A stretch of DNA of 64,000 nucleotides from Nemopilema nomurai (lineage: Eukaryota; Cnidaria; Scyphozoa; Rhizostomeae; Rhizostomatidae): positions 3,631,442 to 3,695,441 of the forward strand of contig ML133454.1 of assembly GCA_003864495.1 (NCBI GenBank), written 5' to 3'. Positions 11,757 through 25,020 of the stretch are shown here, piece by piece; position 1 is the stretch's first letter, and each line of letters begins with the position of its first letter. Made by a program: the position numbers and the translations under genes. The notes under the pieces are model-generated. The model searched no databases, was not told where the DNA came from, and was given only the letters and a program-made list of their open reading frames with translations.

Positions 11757-14658
11757 TCAAACCCTCAACTGTACGAACTGGGATAGACCAGTAGTCCGCT
11801 TTCGCTTCGAGCTTCTGTTTTCTAGGTCCACATCTTCTTCCGTTCGTTGATACTGCCAGCGGCCAATCATCTGGTCCCACTAAGAGACAAAGGGAAACGG
11901 TATCAATTGAGTAATCATTGCATCACAAAGTAATGGGGGAAAGCGGAATGGTGAGGAGTGGCCCCTATTGAAAAGAGTGCAAAATAGTACCCTGAGATTC
12001 ATTTGAGGCGAGCAGGCTGATCAAATTGAAAATACTATCAAAATGGGCAGATATGACAGCTCAGAAAGGCCTGGCTTCTAGTAGTTCGGGAGGCAAAACT
12101 AGCCACTTCCACCCAAAAGGACTGTCATAAAAACATCCTTCTCCCTGGCGTTAGTCAGTTATAACATGGAGCGTTTGCTGTATTGTATCAGATAATCTAT
12201 AAATGAAAATGAGGATGCATTATAAATATTTGCAACATCCCAGATATGAAGAGTGCAGCCATAGGCTTGTAATCATAAAGTTATCTATAAATGAATCGTG
12301 CGAGCCATTCGTATTAATAATCAGCGCAATAAGAGAGAGAAGATCGTACAAACCGATGAGCTCATGATAGTCTGTTCGTACGGATGCCAGGAGACGTCTC
12401 TGACACACTGTCGCTGCGAGATTGTTAAGAAAGAACCCACCGCTTACAGATGCCAAAGTAGCCAAATTACATCTGACAAAACTAATAGCCAAATTACATC
12501 TGACAAAACTAATGAAACGATTGAAGAAACAGCTAAAAACGAAAAGCTTTTTATGAATCAACAGAGTAGAGAAAGTTGGGTATTGAACCTGAAAACTTGC
12601 TCATATAATTGCTTAGGAGGAACATGCCTCGAATGTCTTATTTACTGCAAACTTTTTATATCGGTATGATATAAGCTCGATAAATATCTGGTAAGTTCAG
12701 TGTGGCCAATCCATGAAGGACACTGCCCCGAGGTCCATACGATCGTTTTTCGCGACACAAAGCCACGAGAGATTCAGAAAGGATACATGTCCTTTGAGCT
12801 TAGCCGCGATTTTCCCCGTAATGATGTCATACACTGAAAGTAGAAAGAAGAAAACCTTAATTGGCTTGAACAGAAGAGACTGATCGAACAATGAAAAAAC
12901 GAGTGTACATATTTAGAACCCATTTCTCTTGGGCAATACTTTCTTTTCAAATGCCAGGCGTTAATCACAAAGTAAACAACCAGAAAAAAGATCCCAAGCC
13001 GAAAAAAGATCCCAAGCCGAAAAATGAGCCGGTTTTTACCACATGCACATGTTTTCAAGCTGCAGATGCACGATTTGACAATCACACAATCACACAATCA
13101 CACAATCACACAATCAGTTAACACAACAGCATCTGGCATTAACGATAAAGTGCGCTGGACTTACGGACAACATTGCCACTTGCACAGCCAGCGTAAATGT
13201 ACTTCTACGGGAGAAATGAAAGAGAAGGCAATCAGAAATCAAGAAAATAAAGAGATTAATAACTGATTAGTGATATAGCAATCAATTTCTCTAGTATCAT
13301 TAATATTAAAATAACATGCAGTTATTGATAGCATTGTTAGTACGGAGCTATGAGCTTGTTATGGGAAAGAAAAATTTTTTAAAGAAAATTGACCTTCTGA
13401 ATTAGCTAGCAGATACAAGTTGAAGTATAGTAAATCCTCATTATCCGAATAGGTTGAGAGCAACTTTGTGCTGAGCCTTTCGGTTGCGCTAAAAGTTTGG
13501 TTAATAGAGAACGAAAATTAAAGATGGTAAGTCTAAAATATAGTCTATAACTTCGATAAAAACGAACTCAAGAATGGAACTAAACCAGCTCAATCCGTTT
13601 GAAACTCATGCCTTAATCACCAAGAATACAAGTTTTATCTTAGTGTGGATTGAACATAAAAAGTTAAATGAACTTTCTACTTTCTTGGAACTATCAAAAT
13701 CGCTATATAAAGAATGAAACGAAGTTGCATAATCAGGGCCTCTTCTGCCATCCAAAGAGCACCACAACGAAACCTATGTAGGCCTACCATCTCGGTCAAG
13801 ATTATTTGGAATTTTCAAGAGTTGCTTCTGCTTTCTCGTTCCTCCTTTGCGAAATAGCCTTTGCCCATCTTTCGATTGATCGATTCAGGTAAAATCATTT
13901 GATTGAATATTGAATGCATATATTGCAAAGCACTTGCCTGTCCCGTATTGTGAGGCGGAGAGAACTTGGCCCTGACCAGAGTCTGAAGAACCGAATGGCC
14001 TCGATACGTCATCACCGACGGGTCGCCATTCACGTGGGTCAATCGCCGGGCTACAATGAACAAAGAACAAGTCAAAATTGCCTCCGCAGAGGCGGCTTCT
14101 GATCGAATTTGGCGCATTTAATTTGTTGCTATGGACGACTGTCACGTTCGATCATCGTCATCAGCTGCTTCACTCGGGAAGTGACTTATGAACTCCAATA
14201 TGACCCGTGGAAGCGACCAGTTGAATTGCCTATTGTGCTGCCGAACATAAACAAAAGGCCTTCTATGACCGTGGAGAAATACAACTGGTCGTGTTTAAAA
14301 ACGTTACATTGTATCGGAGGAAGATTTTGGCATAAATGGCAAGCAAAACAAAGAGTCGAGCCGTCTGGAAAAAGGCACGCTTGGAACAAAGCCACAGGCC
14401 AACGCGACTACAGTAGCTCATTTTTGAGTGAGCAGTTAACTTGAATGTATCGTGCGGATTTTAGCCAACTCATCGTGAATTGATCATTGTGAAATTCTAT
14501 CATAATTATTCGATAGCAAACTCGGGTACAGCTCCGTGTGAATCTGCACGTGACAAAAATGTTCTTACACCGCCTTGGCGCACTTTCCCATCTGTAATCC
14601 CAGTTGGCACCGGCAACAATTCGCCTGCATTCCTGCAACCAAACAGCAACAACAACAA

Positions 14659-14694
<36 letters not shown>

Positions 14695-17600
14695 TATCAT
14701 TATCATCAGCAATTTCGTTATAGGGGCAGTGAATGGATGGGTGACTAAAGCATGCAGCTGCCCCTACCCCTACCCCCTAACCCCATGCATCCTGCATCCT
14801 GCAGGTTTACAAGAAACTATGCATGCATCCTGCAGGTTTACAAGAAACTATGTGACAGCAGGCCAAGGTCGTTATCCAAAAATGGTAGAAAGAACGGATT
14901 CACCAACACGAGGCAGTATATTCTGTTTGTTGAACTCACTCAAACCCTTAACCAACAAAATTAAATTCCATAAACGATAACAAAGAATGCGCTTCCTGCT
15001 CAACGCCTGATATTTACTAGAAGAGTCATAAATCCCTCTGTATTATTCAAATCCGTGGTGGTGTATTATTCATTTACGTTAATACAAGTGAAAAGATTAG
15101 AAGGTAAACGAAAAAAGTGAATACCCGAACGGAATCCTTCGAAGAGAACTTTCTCATGTCCCAAAGTTTAATGGTCTGATCTTTTGAGTTTGATAATAGG
15201 TATCTTCCATCACCCTATGAAAACATAAAAACATTCGAAGAAATTAACAGAATGAGTAGATGAATGCCCACCTGATGTCTTAAGAAGGATTCACACATAA
15301 GCAAAACAAATAAACACGTAGCAACTATGAAGTAAATAATTATTTCGTAGCTTTTAGGAATCATGAAAGGAGGCAATACACTGACCCTCCTTAAAACTAA
15401 AACCTGGCTTCAGTACTTAGAAGCATACGTCACAATTTCAGTAAGCTAGATACAATCGATGCGCTGGAGTTTAGAACTAGGGTTAGAATTGTGGTCAATA
15501 TCGGGCTTAGCGTCCAGTGATCCCAGAGCTCATTTCAACGTGTTTGCATCTTGGCTACCTTACAACGTTTAACGCTCTGTTCAATGAAGATTAATTCTGC
15601 AGCCGCATGTTACCTTCCATGTGCATGCCATCGAAAATGCAATCTCGATTCTGTGATGCGCAGTAAGGTTTTAGCAAAGTACCTTTGTATCGATGTACGT
15701 AACACCGTCAGTGTGCCCTGCAAAAATCCCCACTGGCTTTGGGTCCCTTTCCCTCAGCTCCCTTCTGTCCCACACCTAGAGCCAAAACAAACACACTTAA
15801 CCGTTAAAGCAAACTTGTTGGCTAATGCGAGTACTTGTAGCTAACCACAGAACGAGAAATCCTTTCCCAAAATACCTTAGGGCTTACAGGAAGACGCTTT
15901 GGCGAACAAGCGAATCTCAACTTTCATCGAACAAAATAACATTAGGCCAAACAAAGCAACGCTCTTCAGGCAAATGGGCAACCCTTAAACGAAAGAGCCC
16001 CTGAAGGTGCCTGCGGAAGTCCCAATCGTGATCGAAACTGATTCAATCTGACTGGGCCTGAAGTCTTGCCTGAGCAAGTCTGGCCTAACGCTAATATTTC
16101 GATAATGAATGTCGCAGTCTTTGCAAAGCCTGAACAAACTATTCGCATTGTTGGCGACAAATAGTCCATCCGAAACAGGGTGCCTAATCCTGCGGTATAG
16201 CAAAGTGTTCCTTCTTTGGCGGGGTCCCTTCCAACTCAGGGTAGGCCTACTTCAGTTCAACCCACACTGACCAATTGCTGCTGGGGGGCTAATCCTAACG
16301 AGTTGCCCACGAGAAACTCAGCAGCCAAAGTTGACGGGGGTCGGCTCAAAACTACTTACGGGCTACTTACCATACACAGACCATCGTCACTTCCGGAGAA
16401 AAGGATATCAGAGCTTTCGTTGGCGAAAGAAACTGCATTGACGTCATCTTCATGGCCGCTCACCTGCAAGGATTATGCCTTATGACGTCACTGCTCTAAG
16501 CACCCATCTTTGAAAATACGTGAATATCGGATTTGTGGAATTGCGCTGTTACTTCTAAAGCAAGAAACTCAGAAGGCTTTGGCATATTCATAGTAATGAG
16601 ATAGGCCCCCTATTAAGAAAGAAGAAAACTCACCCTTAGTGTTCTTTTATCGCCCCCTCGGTCGTAAATGTACAAGCACTGATCGCTACCTCTATGGTTG
16701 GAAGAATCATCGCAAATATTGAAATGACATGTCTTAATCGTACATGACCAGAATGACAACTTTCTTTTATTTAAAAAAACAGATTGAAGTAAAGATCACA
16801 ACAGGATAATGTCACGCCACTGTAAAAGTCCCTAATGAGAAGCCGCAGCACGAAGGATGAATTCATAACGAAGAACTCATAACGCAAAGGAAGGTTAGTA
16901 AAAAAAACAACAACAACAAGAACAACAACAGTAAATGATTAGGCTTTTATTGAGAACTTTAAATTAGGCAGCCATTAGGCATTAATCTTCACATCTTAGC
17001 CACCAATAAAGTTTGGGTCATTCAGCTAGAGAAACAAGAGACAAAATACATTTATAGTTTCCAGAATTTTCAATCCCCCTTTCAGGTCAAGGTGAAAATG
17101 AGGATTCTGAAGTCCCAAACTGGGTTATTTTGGAGCCAATAAAACTTAAATAATTTATTTTCAAACAGAATGAACAACTCACCCGGCGAGAATCTGGGTG
17201 TTGTCTTGCGAAAAACAAATAGAAAACGAACAAAACCGCGATTCCTCAGGCCTACAAAAATACAAATAATTTTAGCTTGGGAAAACATCTGTTGCCAACG
17301 CATAGGAGCATACAAAATGTAATGCACATAAGCATCTGGATTTATGTAGACATGAAGAATAGATTGTAATGAAAGGGGGAAAGATACTCACCGAAGGTTC
17401 AAAGGAACGTGCGTTTCGTAGTCACCGTAAATATTGCAAAGGTAAACTGGAGGGAAAGGAAGAAATGATTATTAGTTCAATCGTTGGTTTTATAACACAT
17501 TAGGTGAAAAACAAGGGAATACGGTTCGCGATTGCTACGACACTCATAGGATCACTTCAACTACTACAATATTGAATTCGTCCAAAAAGGATCACATAAG

Positions 17601-20600
17601 ATAATTTGGGTGATAATTCGCTAAAATTACAAAATATCATTGCAAAAGATGTATGCACTGGCATAAGTAGAAACATCTATTTGACAAATGAAAGTAAACA
17701 AAACGAGAAAAGAAACGGGCACTCACTAGAATCCGACCAGCTTGCGTAGATTAGGAACCTTTGATCCGGGCTGTTAAAAAGAAACAGATGCCTAATGCCT
17801 GTTGTGTAAAACAAATGAGTGACATGATATAAGTTTAGTCCGGATCAGTTGGCCTCCAGGGCTACACCGTCTCCATCTTTGTTGATTTTGGTTCATGAGG
17901 ATGCTGCTGGTTTTCGTTTCTCCATTTTCAAATGAATGCACTGTGAATTTAAAAGGCGTTTGCATTGTGCCAGCAACAACGTAGCCTTCCTTCTCAAAGC
18001 GAAACGTTTTCTGAAAGCAGCTCCAACTAAAGCCCTTAACCAGTTTATATGGCCACAACAATCACTCTACCAGGGCGGTGGAAAATCAACTGCCCATTAT
18101 CTTCAATTCGTTCGTAAATACCTGAACTAGTGAATAGATCTTCAGCTGCTAAAACTTTTCATCAATTTTTAAAACAACTTCGTTCCCCCTGCTCTAACTT
18201 AAAATGTGGGCTTTTGGTAAAGAGAAGCTAATTCGTAAATTCCATGGCGAAAACATAGAAAGGAAAGCAGCTTGGAAACATTGACATAGGCCAATCCTCG
18301 GTATAGCTGGCTGAATTTTACAAACCTGTATGCAGTGTCAACGATGCTCCAACTGATGTCCCTGGCCGCTATATCACGGAATAATCGAAAATTGCCATTT
18401 GTCGTATCGAACAGTCGAATGTGTTGGTCTGCGAATTGAAGTAATTCAATGTACTGTTGACGATTGGCTTGAGGCGACGTCCAAAGCATAAATGATTAGG
18501 ATACAATATAATGAGAGTACAATCATGGTAGAATTTATTCGAATCAAAGTAGTCTTGCTGATCTGTCTTTCAATAGCATAGATAAAGCGACTCTACGCGT
18601 TATTTTCTGATGGGGATCAGGTTTCCTGCTGACAAATGTGCCTTGCTACGGTAAACAAGATTTTTCTGATATGATTTTATTTGCATCTGTGTCATCCGTG
18701 TCAAGTACACAGGATCGGCAGTTCGCTTCACTTGCGCGTTTCTGATAAATGAAGTTGTCGTACCTTGGCATGCGGACATGAAGACCGTCCCGTCCGTAGA
18801 GAACTCGCCGCAGAAAAGTTTTTGCCGAAACCTTTTCATCGTCTGCATTCTGTTTGGTAAGAACCTATCAACAGAAATATAAAACGAAATTGAAAGGACA
18901 GGGGAAGCTATTCCTCTATGAGGATTTAGCTAGTATTCTCAAGTGACTGGACGAATGTTGAATGGGGTAAGGAATGAAAATCGGTCGATGTGAGTTTCAC
19001 TGTGAATCAAAGAGTTGATAGGGTTTGGACGTCAGTCTGTGTGAGTTTAATGCAGCCTGGCAGGACATAGCCTGATATGACTTAGCTGCAGATATCTCGT
19101 CAAATTCCGGCAATACCTCCCGACGCAATTCAACACGACCGAGGAAAACAGATTGGCAGGTAGCAACTATCGATCAGACATCAAACTTGCCAAATTTATG
19201 CTGAAGTTTTTCAAACAAACATTTTAGAAGCCGTGATATTTCCTGATTTCAAGCTGAGTTCAAACATTTTGCAACATTTAAATATTCTGTTCAAGTTAGA
19301 AATGACAGCTTGACTTTTGCGAAGGACAAGACCACTTACATGTCGTTGAGTCTAACTTGGTCACTTGCACAAAAGTTTGTTCTTGGTCTTTTTCTACCTC
19401 TGAAAATGTTAGATTCTCTCTAAGGAAGTAACGAAGAGAATTTCATAAAAGGAACAGTACATCCAGAGTGGGCAAAGAAAAGGGCTACTGTCAAATATAA
19501 GAAGCTTTCAGAGCAGCAGAAAGTGGTTTTGAATCACAGGCCACGTGAATGTTGATTAAGTGATTAATTGATGATTACTAATGATCACAATACATCTTCA
19601 AGCAATCAGGTGACTGTTTTCTAATGCCGTTGGGAACCATAATAATGACATTCCGTTGTATAAGATGGTTTTTTCTAGGCTATCAACAATCACCATCAAA
19701 TTGGTATATAAACTATAAATCAAAGAACAAAACTTGACATATTTTATATAGTTTATAAACTCAAAGTCCCTGTGGAACATAAAAACGGTGGAAGCAAATT
19801 AAATGAACTAGGTAGAGTAAAAAAAGTAACCTACTTGAAGGATGTACTTTGAAACATTTATATCAGGATTTAAAAGTCGGCCACTTGCTACAGCTGTTTC
19901 GTAATATATTCTCGAGTCCTGCAGTGGATGGAACATTCGCAGTGCTTAGACGTGCATTCGGTTACTGATAACAATATATGTCCAGGATTTTCAAAGACGT
20001 TGCATCTTAAATTTCATGTCGAATAAGCAGCTCATCGATTAGATTGCAAAATGTCTGAGATCGAAAGAGAAACCAGTTCGCAGATTCAAATTCATTAGAT
20101 GCCTTCGAATTCGTTCCAGGGTCGACAGTAAAATGTCTAAAGTCTAACACAAAACAATTTGCTCTTCTTCGAGGGCAGGGAAAACACTACGCTTCTCTCG
20201 AATAGCATGATCCGACTGGTTAACTAATGCAATAATTTTCCAAATGATATTAACGTATTGTTTTTCGCCAGGTCGTGCTGCTTATCTTTCAATCCGATTA
20301 GTACATCGACAACGACTTCAGGCATGTGCCCCCCCCCTCCCCCAGTAGAAAGAACGCAGGTCCCTTTGTGATTTGATTTTTTCATTGAATTTTTCTAGAT
20401 GGCAAAACATGTAGTTGCAAATGAATCACTGTTATGGAAATACAACATTTTTAACTGAAATGCAACTGATGGCCTGAAACATTTTTAATTAAGATAACAA
20501 TGGCCATTCAAGTACAATATGTGTGTACCTCCATTCTTGATGTGTCTGGGCACGGCTCAGCTACAATAAATTGAAATGAGAAACTTCAAATAATGCTTCA

Positions 20601-23600
20601 ACTACTTTGCATTAAGCAGCCACCAAGAAGGAACGACCTCCTCCTCTCCCTTCAACTTCACTTAGTAGAATTCCCATAGTTTGCATAATAATTCTTGGAT
20701 CATGAATTGGAGTTTTGATTGCAATTGAATGGTGCCTAAGAGGTGAATTTTTGGTCCTGTGACCCAAGATTTGGGAATGTATGTTCTAGCTGAAGCCACA
20801 ATTTGCTCCTATATATCAAACATTTCATATACCATGTACATTGATATCAGTTAGAAAAAAAATTGTGTTTCTTCTATACCTTGTTTGATACTGGCATCAT
20901 AATGATGCTATGGTTCTGTTTTGATCAAGAGATTAAACCAAAACAATTAATTCACATCACTCTGATGAAATTTAAATTACAACACTGGACACAAAAACAT
21001 TTGTTTCCAGTATAAAGTCCCTTTTAAAATCGTTTAAAACCAAAAAATGCCATCTAATGTCTATTTATGGTCAAAAGAGAAATCCAAAAATAACATCAAA
21101 CTCCAGCCTGCCATTCCAAAATCTAAACCCTGCAAAACAAGTCTATGAATTTTTGGTGAAATAATTAACTGTAAGGACTTTTTTTGATATTGCAAGCATT
21201 TTTGTTTTCATACAAATCATGTCCTCTTATTGTTACAAAGGTCCTATAATTTAAACTGTTATTACCTTGAGGTGAAGCTGGCCGATGGAAGTGTCCCATG
21301 CTGATGTAATGAGAATCATCTGAGTCATCTCCACTATCTATGTCAATGTTGATGGAACTAAAAGTACCTCCAGCATTCAACAGCCTTGAGTGACGACTAA
21401 AAGACAAGATGCAAAAGAAATTGGTAGGTCTTACTAGCCCTTTGGGTCATAATATAATTACAGCAGATTTTTTATGGCAATAAAAAAGCAAATGGGCTAT
21501 TAATGAATAAGTGACATTGATTGAAGAATGATTCAAGAAGCAAACAGAACTATGAAAGAAAAGCCAAAAAAATACTTTCTGTATAACATGCAGTTGACAG
21601 CTGATAAAATAAAATTAATTCATGACCAAGCCTTCAAGTTGAATCGCCAAGAGCATTCTAGCCAAGTAATTGAAAATCCAGATAAAGCAATTTCAAATCA
21701 GTTTGCACAAGTAACTCAAAACATGAGACTGATCTTTTTTGTTTTCTAAGCACAGAAGGTACCGTTTATAAACAAATGAAAACATTTGCTTTTTAGAATA
21801 TTAAAGCTTTTGTGGGAAAGGAGTGTGATGGAACATACATATGCTAGGTTTTTGCATAGCATTTCAAAACCTGCAGTCTGTATACATGTAAGTCCCTTTT
21901 TTCTGTTTCCTGATTAAATGAGGCAGGCTAGCCCTCCTGTAAGGTGATTTTTTAATACCAACACTTTTTACACTTATCCTTTCTGCTAACAAGTTTCTGC
22001 TGCAGAAACTTTCACACCATCCTGACTAGGAAATGGCCTTGCCATCAAAAGTATAGGGAGCAAATGTTTTGGTCTTGTGTTTGGAGCTTCTGTTTCAACA
22101 TTCTGGAACCATGCAAAAGAATTGCACCTGCCTGAAAATAATTCCTAGCAAAGCCAGCTTTACAGTAAAGCATTTAAGTGGAGGTGATTCCAAACAAACA
22201 TTTGATAGGCAAGACTTTCACAAGATTTAGGTCACATATTTCTTATAAAGAGAAAAGAAAAATGCCACTTTTTAGGTACTAACTCCAGACTGTTTAAAAG
22301 TTGTGGCCCCTTGAAAATTGGATCAAATTGCCAAAACATGTCTTGATGGTAGTCATCTTGGATTTCACAACTGTACAAAATATTCAACATATCCTAAAGT
22401 TCAATAGTTCCATCCTGAAAATTAGCACGTTCTGGAAAGCTGAATACAAAAATGAAAAGAAAACCAACATTTGTTCATGTTGTGGTGCTTTTTCAAAATT
22501 AAAGTTAGAATATTCAATAATCAGTAACACTTGGGTGGATGAGGCTTTACAAAGATTGCCAGTTGTGCCCAAGTCAGAGAGCTTTGAAATTCCCTGCAGA
22601 TGAACTAGGTATAATAGGGTGTTTGTGGGCTTTAAAACCTTTTGGTCTCTTCCAGATACTGAAGTTACAGCTTAATTACTTTTAGACACTGTTTCTTGTC
22701 GCTTTTTTAAAAGGTATTTTTAAAAGCTATTAAACTTATATATATTGTGATAATATATTGACAAGTATCAATGTTTCCAGTGGAATGGCCATTGAAAATG
22801 GGATGTCTTAAACAAACTTGCTAATAAACTGGACTAGTTAATAAATTCTATGGTAAAATATGATAATACTGCCCTTAATTTTCAAATAAAATTAATCATA
22901 TCAGTTTAAAATCCTCAGTGCAGCAAATTTGTTATTACAATGGATGATATGATTTAAGCAATATTTCTATGTCCAACCATAATTAATTTTGGTGTACTAC
23001 CATTTTGGACCACCATAGCTCGCCATGAGCCATCAAATGCTAGGAAGGCTCTATAGTAGGGAAAGACAAAAAACCTGGCACCTCCCAACAAGAACTTTAG
23101 TATCAATTCAAGAACATTTTTTAGAATCCATTACTGCAACAGTAACTGAGAATAATTTGCAGGATCTATTGTTTACCATTCAGACCACAAATATGTGGAT
23201 ATGCTACACTACAATCTGTTCCTGTCACTCTTGGTGCTCAAAGCAAAGTATTAATTGCTAGGTACCACTAGAGCTAAACTGTCGAAAACTTTGCATTGAT
23301 TGGGGCGTTCGTATGTGTGCCAGGATCTTCAAAGAAGACATTCGTTGCGGCTGGCACACACTACGCAAGAGGGATGCTGTTCTTGCAAAAGTGGCATGCC
23401 CTTTTAGTCTAATACAAACAGGCTCTACATGATCACCTTCGTGAATATTTGATTTCTTGTAATAGCTGACTATCATAAAGAATACTCTAGCTGGTTCAGG
23501 ATCATAGTGGGCATATTCGCTTTGTCGTATTTTGGTAACGAAAAACTGCATTGTATGGAAAAGTTTCAAATCCACCCGCTGTGCTACAGTGTGTAGAATT

Positions 23601-23944
23601 TGCAACAATAATTTTCGGTTTAACAAGGAACTTTGACTCAACTTTCTCTGGAAACTACGCAGTACGATAAAGATTAGGAATTTGCAAAAAATATTAAAAT
23701 TACCCTACCCTTATCAATATTAAACGTTGATTCTGTACCTGTTTCTAAGGATGAATGCGAGAATGCTGGCCGCTAGACTATCAGCCCCAATGTCTCTGTT
23801 CAGCCCTGTCTCCTCGGACCCTTCGCTGTCCTCTTCCTCGGTGGGATTTTCTGCATCTACGCCACTTGCCTGGCTCCACTCAAACGATTCCTCGTCATCT
23901 TCGTTTTCGATATTTCCACTTCTACGACTCATTCTACCACCCAT
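11757..23944 (-). CDS. DCAF11: DCAF11/WDR23, CUL4-DDB1 substrate receptor, 19 exons
   Basis: WD40 adaptor that, by family knowledge, brings substrates (NRF2 family in animals) to the CUL4-DDB1 ubiquitin ligase. Exons in coding order: 23739-23944, 21266-21396, 19340-19399, 19001-19085, 18764-18864, 18326-18428, 17727-17770, 17392-17446, 17183-17251, 16634-16691, 16371-16463, 15683-15775, 15125-15214, 14569-14632, 13938-14050, 13165-13204, 12787-12833, 12354-12413, 11757-11879. They sum to 1635 nt, 544 aa against 546 in human. Strong matches are FCGEFSTDG, GHEDDVNAVSFA, SGSDDGLC, SNSKDQTIKLWDMR, NWDYRWE, MTYRGHSVLQTLVR and CVRDVSWHP. WDxR motifs for DDB1 contact are seen as VWDRR and LWDMR. The N-terminus is acidic. 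Exons 3 and 4 (19340-19399, 19001-19085) match weakly and rest mainly on phase. The intron after 13938 uses a GC donor. The start at 23944 (MGGRMSRR) could instead be the methionine four codons later. Confidence 0.94.
12460..12513. repeat. 27-bp tandem duplication
   Basis: Two identical units at 12460-12486 and 12487-12513, each beginning AGCCAAATTACATCTG. It lies in the DCAF11 intron just upstream (on the minus strand) of the exon 12354-12413. Confidence 0.9.
12983..13018. repeat. 18-bp tandem duplication
   Basis: Two identical units, GAAAAAAGATCCCAAGCC, in a DCAF11 intron. Confidence 0.9.
13078..13116. repeat. 8-bp minisatellite (ACAATCAC)n
   Basis: Four full units and a partial fifth, in the same DCAF11 intron as the 18-bp duplication. 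Confidence 0.9.
14646..14708. repeat. Trinucleotide microsatellite (CAA)n(CAT)n at a splice acceptor
   Basis: On the minus strand this is an (ATG)n tract followed by (TTG)n. It ends about 12 bases before the acceptor AG at 14633-14634 of the DCAF11 exon 14569-14632, so it forms part of the branch-point and polypyrimidine region. Confidence 0.9.
14794..14851. repeat. 27-bp direct repeat, 31-bp period
   Basis: Identical copies at 14794-14820 and 14825-14851, containing GCATCCTGCAGG and TTTACAAGAAAC. It lies in the DCAF11 intron next to the trinucleotide microsatellite. Confidence 0.9.
16905..16931. repeat. (CAA)n microsatellite
   Basis: AAC-type triplet run with one interruption, in a DCAF11 intron. 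Confidence 0.8.
23258..23641 (-). other. Unidentified 127-codon open frame inside DCAF11 intron 1
   Basis: An ATG-initiated frame on the same strand as its host, in the intron between exons 23739-23944 and 21266-21396. Phase joins exon 1 directly to the 21266-21396 exon, so this frame is not part of DCAF11. The composition is protein-like (for example EYAHYDPEPARVFFMIVSYY) but I recognise no family, signal peptide or membrane segment. It could be a nested intronless gene, a retrocopy fragment or chance. Confidence 0.25.
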
Positions 23945-24004
23945 AACAAACCATCAAATGCAATGTAGGCCAATTGGGTCCCAGACCTTCAGCTCTCTCG
24001 ACTC

Positions 24005-24120
24005 TCGGAAGAGGATTGGTCTAGTGGTCAGGGCCAGTGACCTTTTGGAACAGTTTTAAACGGAGAGACCTTCGCGAGCTCATGACACGAAGGAACCCAA
24101 TTCAAGCCTCTGATGAAAAT
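24005..24120 (+). mobile_element. Possible tRNA-Glu-derived SINE fragment
   Basis: TGGTCTAGTGG at 24017-24027 is an exact Pol III A box and matches the tRNA-Glu D-arm sequence. AATTCAAGCC at 24099-24108 resembles a B box (consensus GWTCRANNC) with a changed first base. The A-to-B spacing is longer than in a tRNA, and no terminal repeat or poly(A) tail is clear. It is a weak, partial call. Confidence 0.3.
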
Positions 24121-24983
24121 AATTCGGTGAGGGTGTATATGCTCTTGGTTATCTGTGATTAGGGCGATTTCTTTTTTACACTGGGCAAAACTGGGACATA
24201 GAATTGGAATGTTCATGTTAAAATTCGCTTGTTGAAAAAATTTCACTGCAGCGGAAAATTACGGTCAAATCTCAAGAAATATTTAAAATAATTTCTAAAT
24301 ATTGAAAACCAAGTAACTCTCGACTGATAGGTTCCAGAGAACATAAATTTTTCAGAAAAAATTAAGTTGAGGATGAATATTTCAATTCTGCTGTTCATTT
24401 TTAAAAAGGACCGTAGATAGCGAGATACAAAATCGATGACGTCAATGACGGGAATTCTCTAGTTGACAATTCAGCAGAGCTTTTGTAAAATGAAGCATGG
24501 TTTTAGCAAAAAATAAATATACCTTTTGAAATTCAACTGAACTTTCCAGTACTCACCAGGAACTTTAATTAGCTGATTAATACAATTTGGCCTTCCGGCG
24601 CCGGTGGAGGGTTTCTACCTTGTGTCCAGCGGTAAAGTGCAGTTCAGAGTGGCTTGGACACTCTTGATGCGAGATTTCATTGTATATTTTCTGTAATTCA
24701 TTCGTAAAACATTTTATAACGAATTTACGACTTACGGCTAACCTCTAGCAATGGCATGTACAGCTAGTTTGCCTTACATTTCTGGTGAACTGTATAAAAT
24801 GTCTGACACCAGGTATACAGTGTGGACGATATAAACAAATGTAAGTGACTGAAATGATTATTATTTGGCATAAAAAAGACCAGGCTCCACGGCAGCTGAA
24901 TTCTAATCAACAGAATAAAAACAATGATAACAAAACTAACTGGCTTCCTCCTTCAAAGAAAGCTACGAAATGCGAGACCCCTC

Positions 24984-25020
24984 GTCCACCATTAATACGT
25001 CCACCATTAATACGTCCACC
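24984..25020. repeat. 15-bp tandem repeat, 2.5 copies
   Basis: Unit GTCCACCATTAATAC at 24984-24998 and 24999-25013, with a 7-base partial third. The repeat period keeps a short plus frame open (RPPLIRPPLIRPP), which I regard as an artefact. Confidence 0.9.

Noticed and set aside
12220..12561. 113-codon minus frame with repeated SFVRCNLA
   Set aside because: Runs across the real DCAF11 exon 12354-12413 in the wrong phase and is extended by a 27-bp (in-frame) duplication.
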